The notes: a model not told the origin generated them from the letters alone. Shown: positions 43,147 through 53,434, counted from the first letter of the stretch. The stretch is DNA of 64,000 bases from an uncultured Bacteroidales bacterium (GCA_949286415.1 CASEBV010000023.1:62001-126000); one strand, 5' to 3'. Program-made: numbers and translations.

Positions 43147-43899
43147 TTAGAATGACTGTGCGATGGCGATAAAATCATCTGCCTTCAGTGCAGCACCGCC
43201 TATGAGGCCTCCGTCGATGTCCGGGCATGCGAAGAGTTCCTTGGCATTTGACGGCTTGCAGCTTCCGCCGTAGAGGATAGTGATTTCCTCTGCGAGTGCA
43301 CCGAATTTCTCGGCAAGCACCTTGCGGATGCATGCGTGGATTTCCTGAGCCTGATCAGCGGTTGCAGTCTTGCCGGTTCCGATGGCCCATACAGGCTCGT
43401 ATGCAACGATTACCTTTGCCATCTCCTCGGCAGAGAGGGTGTAGAGCACATTCTTCACCTGCTCTGACACAACATCAAAGTGGCGTCCTGCCTCGCGCTC
43501 GTCAAGGTTCTCCCCTACGCAGAAGATAGGAGAAAGTCCCTCGGCGATTGCAAGCTTCACCTTCTCCACGAGTGTGGCGTCGGTCTCCCCGTAATACTGC
43601 CTTCTCTCAGAATGTCCGAGGATTGTGTATTCGCATCCGGTTGAAGAAAGCATCTTCACTGAGACTTCTCCGGTGTATGCACCCTTCTCCTTGTCGGCGC
43701 AGTTCTGTGCTGAAAGGCCTACGACAGACCCCTTCACCACCTCAGCCACAGGATAGAGATGAGTGAAAGGAGGAGCAATGATGAGCTTTACTGAAGCAGG
43801 CACCTCGGATGCCTTTGCGACTACTGCCTTTGCGAGTTCAATTCCCTCCGGAACTGTAGTGTTCATCTTCCAGTTTCCGGCTACGATATTCTTTCTCAT
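43147..43899 (-). CDS. tpiA: Triosephosphate isomerase
   Basis: A 250-residue TIM barrel from ATG 43899 ([13 protein letters not shown]); an ATG at 43905 would add two residues. Conserved: GNWKMN with catalytic Lys, the His of [15 protein letters not shown], catalytic Glu in [16 protein letters not shown], and the phosphate loop [13 protein letters not shown] and [15 protein letters not shown]. It interconverts dihydroxyacetone phosphate and glyceraldehyde 3-phosphate. Driven by an almost exact promoter at 43943-43974. Confidence 0.98.
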   Translation of the reverse strand: MRKNIVAGNWKMNTTVPEGIELAKAVVAKASEVPASVKLIIAPPFTHLYPVAEVVKGSVVGLSAQNCADKEKGAYTGEVSVKMLSSTGCEYTILGHSERRQYYGETDATLVEKVKLAIAEGLSPIFCVGENLDEREAGRHFDVVSEQVKNVLYTLSAEEMAKVIVAYEPVWAIGTGKTATADQAQEIHACIRKVLAEKFGALAEEITILYGGSCKPSNAKELFACPDIDGGLIGGAALKADDFIAIAQSF

Positions 43900-43942
43900 A
43901 TTCATTGTTGTTAAAAGTTTTCTACTCCCTTTGCAATCCGCG

Positions 43943-43974
43943 CAAAGTTAAGAAGCCGTTTTGAATTTTTCAAA
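43943..43974 (-). promoter_or_regulatory. Promoter for tpiA
   Basis: Minus strand: TTTG (43971-43974), 20 bases, TAACTTTG (43943-43950), 44 bases before the start codon. Confidence 0.65.
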
Positions 43975-44039
43975 AATTCTTTTACAATGAGAAATGGTGT
44001 CCGACGGCCAACATGCTGCATTTGTGAGAATATTTTGAC

Positions 44040-44047
44040 TATCTTTG
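44040..44047 (+). promoter_or_regulatory. -7 box of the tyrS promoter
   Basis: TATCTTTG, a full match to TAnnTTTG, 20 bases before the tyrS ATG. The nearest TTTG (44021-44024) is only 15 bases upstream, so the -33 is uncertain. Confidence 0.45.
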
Positions 44048-44067
44048 CAGACCAAAAGTTTCATACG

Positions 44068-45357
44068 ATGAAGAATTTTGTAGAAGAACTCAGATGGAGA
44101 GGCATGCTCCAGGACATCATGCCGGGAACAGAGGAAAAACTGATGGAAGGGCCGACTGCAGCTTATGTCGGCATTGACCCCACTGCCGATTCGCTGCACA
44201 TAGGACATCTCGTCAGCATAATGATATTGAAACATTTCCAGAACTGCGGGCACAAGCCGTTCGCTCTTGTCGGAGGCGCGACGGGAATGATCGGCGACCC
44301 TTCGATGAAGTCCCAGGAAAGGAATCTCCTTGACGAGGAGACGCTCGCCCACAATGTGGCATGCATCAAGAAGCAGCTCTCAAGATTCCTTGACTTCGAG
44401 TCGGATGCCCCGAACAAGGCGGAGCTCGTGAACAACTACGACTGGATGAAGGACTACACATTCATCGACTTCACCCGCGACATCGGCAAGCACATCACGG
44501 TCAACTATATGATGGCGAAGGATTCGGTAAAGAAGAGGCTTTCGTCGGAATCCCGCGAGGGTATGTCCTTCACGGAATTCACATACCAGCTGCTCCAGGG
44601 ATATGACTACCTCTGGCTCTATGAGCACAAGGGCTGCACCCTGCAGATGGGAGGAAGCGACCAGTGGGGCAACATCACCACCGGCAGCGAACTCATCAGA
44701 AGAATCCTCGGCAAGGAGGCGTATGCCCTCACCTGCCCTCTCATCACCAAGGCCGACGGAGGCAAATTCGGAAAGACCGAGAAAGGGAACATCTGGCTCG
44801 ACCCGGAGAGGACTTCCCCATACCAGTTCTACCAGTTCTGGCTCAATGTTTCAGACGAGGATGCGGCAAGATACATAAAGATATTCACCATGCTCCCGAA
44901 GGAAGAGATTGAGGCTGCAGTCGCAGAACATGCGGAGGCCCCGCACCTGAGGAAGCTCCAGAAACTGCTTGCCAGGGAAATCACCGTCATGGTACACGGG
45001 GAGGAAGAATACAACAAGGCAGTCGCAGCATCTGAGATGCTTTTCGGGAATGCTACCTCCGAGTCCTTGAAGAAACTGGACGAAAAGACCTTCCTGCAGG
45101 TATTCGACGGAGTGCCGACATTCGAAATCGCCGCCGGGAAGCTTCCGTTGAACATCCTGGAACTCCTTGCAGTGGAGACATCCGTATTCCCCTCCAAGGG
45201 AGAATGCCGCAAGATGGTCCAGGCCTCAGGCGTGAGCATAGACAAGGAAAAGGTAACCGACATAAATGCCGTGATAGGACAGGAATCCGTGCTCAACGGC
45301 AAATACATCCTCGCCCAGAAAGGCAAGAAGAACTATTTCATCATCATACTGAAATAA
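44068..45357 (+). CDS. tyrS: Tyrosine--tRNA ligase
   Basis: A 429-residue class I synthetase. ATG 44068 ([16 protein letters not shown]) is chosen because the frame upstream crosses the promoter. The HIGH motif is [38 protein letters not shown] and [13 protein letters not shown] bind tyrosine; [13 protein letters not shown] is the KFGKT version of the KMSKS loop usual in this TyrRS subclass. A C-terminal S4-like RNA-binding domain ends the protein ([14 protein letters not shown]). It charges tRNA-Tyr. Confidence 0.97.
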   Translation: MKNFVEELRWRGMLQDIMPGTEEKLMEGPTAAYVGIDPTADSLHIGHLVSIMILKHFQNCGHKPFALVGGATGMIGDPSMKSQERNLLDEETLAHNVACIKKQLSRFLDFESDAPNKAELVNNYDWMKDYTFIDFTRDIGKHITVNYMMAKDSVKKRLSSESREGMSFTEFTYQLLQGYDYLWLYEHKGCTLQMGGSDQWGNITTGSELIRRILGKEAYALTCPLITKADGGKFGKTEKGNIWLDPERTSPYQFYQFWLNVSDEDAARYIKIFTMLPKEEIEAAVAEHAEAPHLRKLQKLLAREITVMVHGEEEYNKAVAASEMLFGNATSESLKKLDEKTFLQVFDGVPTFEIAAGKLPLNILELLAVETSVFPSKGECRKMVQASGVSIDKEKVTDINAVIGQESVLNGKYILAQKGKKNYFIIILK

Positions 45358-45409
45358 TCCGTTGGCATACGCCTGCAAAAGCCGGCATACACTTACAAAA
45401 CAGAGAAAC

Positions 45410-45754
45410 ATGGAAGGAGAATCAACAAGACAGCTGAAGGTGGCGAAAGAACTCCAGAGGGACATGGCGGAAATCATCCGCAGCAAAGGGATGGCCATGT
45501 TCGGAGGTGCCCTCGTGTCCGTAAGCGGAGTAAAAGTAAGTCCGGACCTGTCCGTGGCAAAGATATATGTAAGCATCTTCCCTTCGGACAAGGCGGAAAG
45601 CGTCATGAACATCCTTGAAGAAAACTCCAGGGCACTCAGGGGGGAACTCGGCAACAGAGTCGGGAGGCAGCTCAGGATTGTGCCGGAGATTGCATTCTTC
45701 AGAGATGATTCGCTCGATTATGTGGAACATATCGAGGAACTTCTGAAAAAATGA
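45410..45754 (+). CDS. rbfA: Ribosome-binding factor A
   Basis: A 114-residue RbfA from ATG 45410 (MEGESTRQLKVAKELQRDMA); the frame is open further upstream but without a likely start. The KH-like fold shows VSVSGVKVSPDLSVAKIYVS and LRIVPEIAFFRDDSLDYVEH, both diagnostic. It helps 16S rRNA maturation of the 30S subunit, important in the cold. It overlaps the permease gene by four bases (ATGA). Confidence 0.92.
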   Translation: MEGESTRQLKVAKELQRDMAEIIRSKGMAMFGGALVSVSGVKVSPDLSVAKIYVSIFPSDKAESVMNILEENSRALRGELGNRVGRQLRIVPEIAFFRDDSLDYVEHIEELLKK

Positions 45755-46983
45755 ATCTGCCGCTGTTCATAGCCTTCCGCTATCTTTTTGCCAAGAAATC
45801 GCACAATGTCATAAACATAATCTCGGCAATAAGCGCCATCGGCATGGCTATCGGAACGGCAGCCCTGATCATCATACTGTCTGTATACAACGGATTTGAC
45901 TCCATTGTGAAGACCATGCTCGGTAATGTCGAGCCTGAATTGCTGATAACACCGGCGGAAGGCAAGACATTTGTCCCTGAAGGAGAGGTCTATGACTGGC
46001 TTTACGCACAGCAGTCCGTGACAAGCATCTGCACTGTGCTTCAGGAAAATGTATTCATCAATTATGAGGGCAAGCAGAGTATAGCAAAGGCCAAGGGCGT
46101 GGACAGCATCTACGAGGAAGAATCCCCGCTGAAGGATTATCTTCGCCGCGGGGAATTTTCCCTGCATCACGGAGACCTGCCGCTCGCAGTCACAGGTGCA
46201 GGACTGGCACACCGCCTGGGCATAGACCCCAGGTTTGTCGCCCCGATAGAAATGTATTTCCCGTCCAGAACCAGGAATATATCCCTCCTTAACCCTGCTG
46301 CATCGATTGAAAGCGTAAAGGTCTTTCCGTCCGGAATATTCTCCGTCAACAATGATATTGACAATTCATTGGTAATCCTACCGATAGAGACAATGCGCGA
46401 ACTGCTTGGATATGACGGCAATGAAGTTTCCGCTGTTGAAATACGCATGACCGGAGCCTCTGCCAAAGAAATCAGAAAAGTACAGGAAACCGCAGAAAAA
46501 ATGCTTGGATCCGGATTCCGGGTAAGCGACAGATTCGGACAGAATCCGGCACTCTACAAGATGATGAAATATGAGAAGGCATCCATATACCTCATACTCA
46601 TGTTCATCATAATAATCATAGCTTTCAATATATTCGGCTCACTCTCCATGCTCATCATGGAAAAAAAGGATGACATGCTCACATTCATGAGCATGGGTGC
46701 ATCAGACAACCTTATGAAAAGGGTGTTTATCCTGGAGGGATGGATGATTTCTCTTGCCGGTCTTGCCGCAGGGATAGTGACAGGTATCGGGTTTGCTCTT
46801 ATCCAACAGTACTTCGGCATCATCAGGATGCCAGGCAACTTCATAATTGAGGCATACCCCGTCATAATTTCACTGCAGGACATTCTGCTCACTTCTGTCT
46901 GTATAGCTGCGGCCGGCTATCTGATAGCCCGTCTGCCGGTAGCCCTGTACTACAAAAAACATCACGGCCATACAGCCGCCTGA
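45751..46983 (+). CDS. LolC/E-like ABC transporter permease (FtsX family)
   Basis: A 410-residue inner-membrane permease: one N-terminal membrane segment (IISAISAIGMAIGTAALIII), a long periplasmic MacB-like domain (about 45-265) and three C-terminal segments (LILMFIIIIIAFNIFGSLS, ISLAGLAAGIVTGIGFAL, DILLTSVCIAAAGYLIARLP). This is the lipoprotein-release LolC/E layout; the partner ATPase is not adjacent, as often in Bacteroidetes. It should extract lipoproteins from the inner membrane for passage to the outer membrane, and the window contains many lipoproteins. A strong palindrome ends the transcript. Confidence 0.85.
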   Translation: MNLPLFIAFRYLFAKKSHNVINIISAISAIGMAIGTAALIIILSVYNGFDSIVKTMLGNVEPELLITPAEGKTFVPEGEVYDWLYAQQSVTSICTVLQENVFINYEGKQSIAKAKGVDSIYEEESPLKDYLRRGEFSLHHGDLPLAVTGAGLAHRLGIDPRFVAPIEMYFPSRTRNISLLNPAASIESVKVFPSGIFSVNNDIDNSLVILPIETMRELLGYDGNEVSAVEIRMTGASAKEIRKVQETAEKMLGSGFRVSDRFGQNPALYKMMKYEKASIYLILMFIIIIIAFNIFGSLSMLIMEKKDDMLTFMSMGASDNLMKRVFILEGWMISLAGLAAGIVTGIGFALIQQYFGIIRMPGNFIIEAYPVIISLQDILLTSVCIAAAGYLIARLPVALYYKKHHGHTAA

Positions 46984-47035
46984 GTGTGACGCAGAGCATA
47001 CGAAAAGAGTACCCTGATGATTCACAAACAAATAA

Positions 47036-47061
47036 AACGGGATGGCCGCGGCCATCCCGTT
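47036..47061. terminator. Bidirectional terminator between permease and lipoprotein operon
   Basis: AACGGGATGGCC-GC-GGCCATCCCGTT is a perfect 26-base palindrome with an A-run before and T-rich sequence after it, placed between convergent genes. Confidence 0.85.
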
Positions 47062-47093
47062 CATTAAATTATTCCGAAGCTGAGGACTTCTGA

Positions 47094-49784
47094 CTACATC
47101 GCAGACTCTCCGCCCTCGCCGAAGAGCATCCTTTCCGGTTTTTCTGCAATGCCTTCCGGCCTCGGCTGTACTCCGAACCTTGCATTGAAGTCTTCTCTCG
47201 TGGCAGTCTTGTAGCCTTTCAGTTCAAACGGTCTTGGAGAGGAGACATTGTGCGGCGTCAAATCCGGAGAAGCTATCTCGAGAGGTCTGAATTCAAGAGG
47301 CACCGAATATGGAGACATGGCGCCATACGCTGCGACAATCTCGACTATCACCGGTTTTCCGCAGATGCCTTCGGCATCTTCAGGGACGGCCACGGCAACT
47401 CTGCTTGAGTTCCAGGACATCTTCACCAGAGCTTCAGTCTTTTTGTAGCTGCCGTATCGCTTGACTTCTTCAATGAGCTGGTCTGTCGGCATCAGATAAA
47501 TCTCGCTGAAGCTGTTCCTGAATGTCACGAAGTACCATCCGGCAGTACCTTCTCCCGGAGTTATCGTAATCTTGGCTCCGGCATAGTCACTCCACTGTTC
47601 CGGAGGATAAGTATAAGGATCGTCTCTCACAAGATCATTCCCGTCAAGGATTTCATAGCTGATGTCCACAGAAGCGTCACTCACCGGGATATCAGAGCCA
47701 GGCGTGGTGAAGCGTACTTTGGTCAATCCGGTGGTAACAGCCCCCATGTAGCCGAACGCCATGACATAATAGTCGGTATTCGGCTTTATGCTGTTATAGA
47801 ACAGGTCTATCTGGGTCGGAAGGTTCTTCTGGCCCGAATATGTCACATAATACATGCTGCTGTTGCTCCAATACTCGACCACAGCTGCAATCGCGGCTTC
47901 ATCGGAACCATATTCCTCATATCTTTCCACAGGCATACAGCCCAGGACATACAGCTCGTCATCCCTGGATGGCTCGCAGGTAAGTGTCACTTCAGAAGTC
48001 TTGACATCTGTCACTCCAAGCCCGAATGTCATGTCCGACGGGACAAGGACACCCGTGCGGAACTGCTCATAATAGACATCCGTTGTCCTCCGTCCGTCGG
48101 CATCGACTCCGAAAAGGACAAGAGTATAATTGGTAGAAGGATCCAGAGGATTGATGCCCAAGTCCCTGTATGAATTGAGATGCTGCTCTCCGGAGAATGT
48201 GTACTCGCCGTTCATCCAGTCATATTCGTATGAATTGGCCTCATTGATGAGAATAGTCGCCAGATCAGATCTCGAATATGATGAAAAATATTCAGTGGTA
48301 AGACAAGTCACATAATACTTTGTGGACGGGTCGCTCGGCACAATGTCGAAATCCGCCATATATGATGTAGTCACTTCAGAGGAGATTTCAAATGTACAGT
48401 CATCCGTAATCTGATGCGCATTTGTAGTGAACGGAGCCTTCTGGAAATTTGTTGTAATCAGCCCCTGGTCCTCAAGTCCGAATGCATAGGCATAATAATC
48501 CGTATCGGAAAAAAGATTTTCGGCGGAAACAATATACTCGCCCAGCTGTGTGAAATCCGACCATTGCTTCCACACCTGGAACAACTGCGCTATCCAGATT
48601 TCCTCATCAATGTAGTCTACAATCTCATCCATTATGGCCTGGTCGCTTCCTGCAGTCTCGTAATCCGCCTTGGATATTATTCCTGTATAATATCTGACAT
48701 TCTCATTCGACGGAATCACCCGCACGGACAGATCTGAATCCGTGCTGCTCTCAAGCCTGAACTCAAAGTCGCAGTCAAGCTGTTCAGGGGACTTTGTGGA
48801 AAAGCGTACAACAGTCATTCTGGTAAGAATGTCAGCATCCGTATCCAGCCCGTAGGCATACGCACAATATTCGGTGCCGGGGTCAAGGCTGCTCCATTTC
48901 ACGCCCTTATCCCCTTTCTGGAGCACGCCCTCCAGATATACGGACAACTCCACACCAAGCCGGGAAGCCTCGGACTTGAGATAATCGATGTCATCGCGGA
49001 TATACCTGTCATAGTCGCCTTCATATTCATCAAAGACAGACTTAGGGACAAGACCGTTGACATAAGTCATGTTCTTGTCATCAGGGAACCATGAGACCGT
49101 GGCCTCCACTTCCGTCACTCCGGTGACATTTATGACGAACCTGTCATCCACAGACTCCGCAGGCTTCTGAATCAGCTCGATGACAACAGGCTCGGCATTC
49201 GGATAACTCAACGTTATGTTTGCACTTCTGCCGGACTCGTAGAAATTGACTTCCGGGAAAATCTTGATTACGCCGTACTCAGGATATTCGAAATGATTTG
49301 CCCATTCTGCATCAGCCTCCGCAGTTATCTCCTGTCCGGTAACATAATTCTCCACTTCATATTCAATGAGCACCTCTGTGCCGTCAGGTTCCGCCTCAAG
49401 CGGAGTCTCCGATTCCACTATGATGGCTGCAGAACCGCTTTCCGCCACAGACAGCTGCTTGACGGTGACGATGACAGGCTCAACAGGACCGTATGTCACA
49501 GTCACCATGGCATTCCTTATGCCGCTTCCGTCATTGCGGTCAACGGCAAAGCGGATTTCCCCGTCACTGGAATAATCGAAATCATGAATCCAGTCCTGAT
49601 CGGCTCTGGCGTCCACTGATATGCCTCTTTCCGCATTCTGCACTTCATATACTATGACACCTTCGGTACTGTTGAAGGCCAGCGGTGCGGGAGTCTCCAC
49701 CACCAGGACCGGAGAAAGTTCTTCCTGCGCACAGCCGGACAGCACAAGGGCAGGAATCAGAAAAAGATATAGGAATTTTTTCAT
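47094..49784 (-). CDS. Lipoprotein with two BACON domains, four FN3-like repeats and DGND domain (paralogue A)
   Basis: An 896-residue lipoprotein (MKKFLYLFLIPALVLSGC lipobox). Two BACON domains (about 25-110 and 118-206) are followed by four FN3-like repeats. The recurring motif at each repeat end is CAYAYGLDTDADILTRM, YAYAFGLEDQGLITT, LVLFGVDADGRRTTDV and YVMAFGYMGAVTT. After these a C-terminal domain begins VSDASVDISYEILDGNDLVR, and a tail PFELKGYKTATREDF ends the chain. It is colinear with the genes at 49842-52007 and 53435-55903. It should be exposed on the outer membrane; the ligand is unknown. It is last of four lipoprotein genes on this strand, and a 20-base tandem duplication sits just before its start codon. 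Confidence 0.8.
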   Translation of the reverse strand: MKKFLYLFLIPALVLSGCAQEELSPVLVVETPAPLAFNSTEGVIVYEVQNAERGISVDARADQDWIHDFDYSSDGEIRFAVDRNDGSGIRNAMVTVTYGPVEPVIVTVKQLSVAESGSAAIIVESETPLEAEPDGTEVLIEYEVENYVTGQEITAEADAEWANHFEYPEYGVIKIFPEVNFYESGRSANITLSYPNAEPVVIELIQKPAESVDDRFVINVTGVTEVEATVSWFPDDKNMTYVNGLVPKSVFDEYEGDYDRYIRDDIDYLKSEASRLGVELSVYLEGVLQKGDKGVKWSSLDPGTEYCAYAYGLDTDADILTRMTVVRFSTKSPEQLDCDFEFRLESSTDSDLSVRVIPSNENVRYYTGIISKADYETAGSDQAIMDEIVDYIDEEIWIAQLFQVWKQWSDFTQLGEYIVSAENLFSDTDYYAYAFGLEDQGLITTNFQKAPFTTNAHQITDDCTFEISSEVTTSYMADFDIVPSDPSTKYYVTCLTTEYFSSYSRSDLATILINEANSYEYDWMNGEYTFSGEQHLNSYRDLGINPLDPSTNYTLVLFGVDADGRRTTDVYYEQFRTGVLVPSDMTFGLGVTDVKTSEVTLTCEPSRDDELYVLGCMPVERYEEYGSDEAAIAAVVEYWSNSSMYYVTYSGQKNLPTQIDLFYNSIKPNTDYYVMAFGYMGAVTTGLTKVRFTTPGSDIPVSDASVDISYEILDGNDLVRDDPYTYPPEQWSDYAGAKITITPGEGTAGWYFVTFRNSFSEIYLMPTDQLIEEVKRYGSYKKTEALVKMSWNSSRVAVAVPEDAEGICGKPVIVEIVAAYGAMSPYSVPLEFRPLEIASPDLTPHNVSSPRPFELKGYKTATREDFNARFGVQPRPEGIAEKPERMLFGEGGESAM

Positions 49785-49786
49785 CA

Positions 49787-49824
49787 GTTTGCTATAATTA
49801 ATATCTGTTTGCTATAATTAATAT
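49787..49824 (-). repeat. Tandem 18-base duplication in the leader of paralogue A
   Basis: GTTTGCTATAATTAATAT at 49787-49804 and again at 49807-49824, period 20. It begins two bases upstream of the start codon on the minus strand and ends within the short gap before the 49842 gene. It may alter translation initiation or be a site for slipped-strand change. Confidence 0.85.
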
Positions 49825-49841
49825 AAATCAATGTCTGTGTG

Positions 49842-52007
49842 TCAGTCCAGATATGCTGCAGAAGGAGGCACCTGCACCTCAACCAGCACAGGCCTGCCTT
49901 CATTGCCGGAGGTATCAATCCCGTAGCCGGCTCCGCAGAGGACAGAGTTCCACGCAACGGCATACCTCACCGTCGTCTTATTGTAATTTCCGCGGCCATT
50001 CGTATAGATAGAATAGAACAGTTCTTCCGTATCCATTGCCTGAAGATAGCTCAGGCTGTTGCCGAAGCCGGAAAAGAACCACGAATCAGCTCCGTCCGGC
50101 GCTATCGTAAAGACAACGGCAGCCTTGTTCTTGAAATCCTCGTTACGGACAGGATCCTCCTGATAGACATCATTCCCGTCAATTATCTCAGAGGAAATTA
50201 CCAATGAAGCAGATGAGAATTGCCGCTGAGGCGTGGAAAAGCCGGCCTTGAACAAGGCGGTATTTACACCGCCGGAATATCCGAAAGCATAAGCGATATA
50301 ATCAGTGCCGGCACTGAGTGTACTTCCGTCATAATACTCCGTATGCTGTCCGCTGACAGGAACAATGCCATATCCGAGGAGCTGTCCCGCCATTGCATCC
50401 ATGAAGGCGGCATCCGAAGGATAACTTTCATATTCAGATTCGGAGACACAACCGTACAAGTAGTAATCCCCTGTGTCCGGTGTGTATGTGACTGTGGCAT
50501 TCCCCGGCTTCAGGTCACTGACGGAAAGTGTTATCTTCATGTCAGAGACACCCACTTCCGCAGTCCTGCATGAGGCGTATGCCACCTTCGTGGTCCTTTC
50601 ACCTTCATTGCTGACTCCGAATACAAAAACCGTATATTCCGTGTCAGCCTGAAGCTGCACCGTATTCAGGTCTTCCGCTGTATCAAGAGTCCTCTCCCCC
50701 GTCCATATATACAAGGTGCCGTCCCAGTTTATGCCGTTGTTGTCGGCCATATTGATGAGAAGGGCAGCGACATCCTCGGCAGAATTTGCATCAAGGATTT
50801 TGGACTCGGCCGCATAGACATAATATCTTGTGCCGGCGTCCGAAGGCACAACCGTAACATCAAATGACTGCGATGTTATGTCCGAGAATGTCAGCTCAAA
50901 TGTACAGTCATCGGTAATCTCGACTTCATTTGCGGAAAATCTGGTTTTGGTCACCGGTGTCGTCGCGAAACCGGCCTCATCCAGCCCGAAGGCGAAGGCA
51001 TAGTATTCTTCTGCCGGAATAAGCCCAGTGAACTTTTCACTATGCTGCCCTGTCTCCGTAAAGTTCGAGAAAGTCCATGTAATTCCGAATGAAGCATAAT
51101 ATTCTATGAGTGCAGAACATTCCTGCACCACGGATGCGACAAGAAGCTCGTCAGAGCCCATGGAATTCTCGTAGTCAGATACCGGGACCACACCCATATA
51201 GTACTGCAGCTGCGGAAAGTCCGGAGTGACCGTGACTTCGGCGGAATTCTGCCTGACAGACGAAATGGTTATATCAAAGCCGGCATCCGGATAATCATAT
51301 CCTCCGCTGCGGAATTCCTCCACAGTCAGATTGTCTCCGAATGTGCCGTCTATGTCAAGGGAAAAGGCAAAGGCACAATAGTCGCTTTCGGGCTGGAGGC
51401 CGTCGAATCTTTGTGAAGACTCCCCGGTCACCACATATTTCCTTATCACGGCGTTCAGCCTCAGCCCGCTTGACTCGGCCTCCTGCCTCATCTGCTCCAC
51501 CAGAGAATCCATGAAAGCCGCATCGGAACCGTACGAGTCAATGTCTGACTTAAGCGTACACCCCGTGTAATAAGTCTGCTCCGAGTCCAGAGGACTGAAG
51601 CTGGCCACAGCACTCCGGGCACCCTCAAGTTCCACGGATATGTCGATTTTCATGCCTCCCGTCTGGTCATAGGCATCCTGCGTCAGAGTAAGTACCATGT
51701 CCGGACATTCCGGATAAGTGACAGTCAGGTGTGCACTTCTGTGTTCAAGACCTGTATTTCTGTCCATGACAAAGACAATCCTGTCATCAAGGCATTCGAT
51801 GTCATGCACCCACTCCTGGTCTGAACGGCACCTCATTATGGCATATTCAAACGGATTCTTTATTGAGAAGCATATGCTGAATTCTCCGCCGTCGGCAGAA
51901 AAAGCCGCTGTCTCTTCAAAAATCACTTCCGGCACAAAATCCTCCGACTCTCTGCAGCCTGCCAGGAAAAGCACCGGAAGAACAAGCATCCATACAAAAC
52001 GATTCAT
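49842..52007 (-). CDS. Lipoprotein with BACON domain, four FN3-like repeats and DGND domain (paralogue B)
   Basis: A 721-residue lipoprotein, MNRFVWMLVLPVLFLAGC. One BACON domain (about 22-118; SDQEWVHDIECLDDRIVFVM, TLTQDAYDQTGG) is followed by four repeats ending CAFAFSLDIDGTF, YAFAFGLDEAGFATT, VFVFGVSNEGERTTKV and IAYAFGYSGGVNT, and a C-terminal domain with LVISSEIIDGNDVYQEDP. Each repeat also carries the segment Y..Y.SD..(F/A)(M/L)...V between strands, for example SDYENSMGSDELLVASVVQE. It ends soon after the C-terminal domain and lacks the tails of its two paralogues. Expected surface exposed. Confidence 0.8.
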   Translation of the reverse strand: MNRFVWMLVLPVLFLAGCRESEDFVPEVIFEETAAFSADGGEFSICFSIKNPFEYAIMRCRSDQEWVHDIECLDDRIVFVMDRNTGLEHRSAHLTVTYPECPDMVLTLTQDAYDQTGGMKIDISVELEGARSAVASFSPLDSEQTYYTGCTLKSDIDSYGSDAAFMDSLVEQMRQEAESSGLRLNAVIRKYVVTGESSQRFDGLQPESDYCAFAFSLDIDGTFGDNLTVEEFRSGGYDYPDAGFDITISSVRQNSAEVTVTPDFPQLQYYMGVVPVSDYENSMGSDELLVASVVQECSALIEYYASFGITWTFSNFTETGQHSEKFTGLIPAEEYYAFAFGLDEAGFATTPVTKTRFSANEVEITDDCTFELTFSDITSQSFDVTVVPSDAGTRYYVYAAESKILDANSAEDVAALLINMADNNGINWDGTLYIWTGERTLDTAEDLNTVQLQADTEYTVFVFGVSNEGERTTKVAYASCRTAEVGVSDMKITLSVSDLKPGNATVTYTPDTGDYYLYGCVSESEYESYPSDAAFMDAMAGQLLGYGIVPVSGQHTEYYDGSTLSAGTDYIAYAFGYSGGVNTALFKAGFSTPQRQFSSASLVISSEIIDGNDVYQEDPVRNEDFKNKAAVVFTIAPDGADSWFFSGFGNSLSYLQAMDTEELFYSIYTNGRGNYNKTTVRYAVAWNSVLCGAGYGIDTSGNEGRPVLVEVQVPPSAAYLD

Positions 52008-52030
52008 CTCAAGAATTTCGGGAAAAATTA

Positions 52031-53383
52031 TCAGAATTCATATGCAGCCCTGACTTCCCACACTCCCCAACCTTCGTCTCCGCCTTTAGGATATGTGTAG
52101 ACAGAGTAGGTTCCGCTATAAGAAGTATAGTACAGGTACACATATTCTCCGGCGCTTCTTTCTGTCGAAGTATCCATTGAAGCAGGGTAAATCCCATTGC
52201 TGTTGAGCAATGACTTGAAGTTCGGGTCATTGCTCAGATTCTTGAAGAAGTCCGCTACCTCTTCCTGTGCAAGCATATACCAGTCCTGTCCGAAATTGTC
52301 GTCTATCCACTTGAATGCCGGATATGCGTCAGGATAATTAGACATTGACCTGACCTTCTCAGTATTGGCCCGGCCGTCGTCAAGGCTGGACGCTCCAACA
52401 AGTTCATTTTCAGTACTCCATACAACAGTTGTTCTCACGAACTCTGTTGACAGGACCTTTCCATGCCTGCCGTTGTCGGTAATCCAGAATACGAATCCGG
52501 TCTTGCCGTCCTCAGTCGTATATGTGTCACCAAGCTTGTATCTCGTACCTGTCATCTCTGTCACCGTCACATTACATGTGCCTGAAGCCTTTCCGCATGT
52601 TGCCGTCACTACGGCAGTTCCAGGAGATACCGCAGTCACTGTCCCGTCGGAGCTGACAGTCGCGACTTCGTCATCGGAGCTGCTCCAAGTCACAGTCTTG
52701 TCTGTTGTGTTCACCGGCCCTACAGTTGCAGTAAGCCTTTCGCTGTCAGAAACTTCAAGAGTAAGCTCCGACTTGTTCAGTGTGACAGATTCGGCCTCTA
52801 TCGGCAGTACATTGACTGTACATTTCGCCGACACATCCCCGACAGACGCTGTAATGACGGCTTCGCCAACTCCGTTTCCGGTCACATGCCCGGACTGGGT
52901 CACATTGGCCACAGAAGCATTGGAACTGCTCCATACAATTGTCACGTCAGGTACATTTTCCGGCTTATAGGAAGCCGTGATATCAAATGATTCTCCTATG
53001 AGAATATTTTTTTCATTACAGTCCAGCGTAATTTCCGTGACCTCAGGCTTGATTACAGTCACATTGCACTGCGCCATCTGCCCGCCGGCCCGCGCCGTGA
53101 TGACGGCGTCTCCGAGGCCGACAGCCGACACGAGACCGTCATCGTCTACAGTTGCCACAGATTCCGAACTGGAAATCCATTCCACTGAGTCATAGTCGGC
53201 ATTTTCAGGCTCAACAACAACCTCAAGACGAACAGCAGCCCCGAGATCAAGGGTAAGTTCACGTTGGGAAAGCGAGACCTTTTGCACGGCAGTCTTTTCC
53301 TGCAGGTCATCGGTATTACATCCGGAAATTAATCCGGCAAGCACCAGCGCAAGCGCGGATGCAAAAAAAACTTTGGTTTTCAT
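52031..53383 (-). CDS. Lipoprotein with three Ig-like (Big_2) domains and DUF1566-like C-terminus
   Basis: A 450-residue lipoprotein: signal MKTKVFFASALALVLAGLIS, lipobox ISGC. Three Big_2 domains, each of about 80 residues, are marked by SVATVDDDGLVSAVGLGDAV, SVANVTQSGHVTGNGVGEAV and EVATVSSDGTVTAVSPGTAV. The C-terminal 170 residues (GRHGKVLSTEFVRTTVVW, YVYLYYTSYSGTYSVY, VWEVRAAYEF) resemble DUF1566/FISUMP-like modules seen at the end of Bacteroidetes surface proteins. It lies between two BACON-FN3 paralogues with gaps of 23 and 51 bases, so it should share their transcript and location. Confidence 0.8.
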   Translation of the reverse strand: MKTKVFFASALALVLAGLISGCNTDDLQEKTAVQKVSLSQRELTLDLGAAVRLEVVVEPENADYDSVEWISSSESVATVDDDGLVSAVGLGDAVITARAGGQMAQCNVTVIKPEVTEITLDCNEKNILIGESFDITASYKPENVPDVTIVWSSSNASVANVTQSGHVTGNGVGEAVITASVGDVSAKCTVNVLPIEAESVTLNKSELTLEVSDSERLTATVGPVNTTDKTVTWSSSDDEVATVSSDGTVTAVSPGTAVVTATCGKASGTCNVTVTEMTGTRYKLGDTYTTEDGKTGFVFWITDNGRHGKVLSTEFVRTTVVWSTENELVGASSLDDGRANTEKVRSMSNYPDAYPAFKWIDDNFGQDWYMLAQEEVADFFKNLSNDPNFKSLLNSNGIYPASMDTSTERSAGEYVYLYYTSYSGTYSVYTYPKGGDEGWGVWEVRAAYEF

Positions 53384-53434
53384 ACTCGTCAGTTTTATGT
53401 CAATTTTACAATAGGATTATATCGGGAGAGGACA

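Noticed and set aside
44040-44047. A complete consensus promoter for tyrS
   Set aside because: The -7 box matches but the nearest TTTG is 15 bases away rather than about 19, so only the -7 element is reported.
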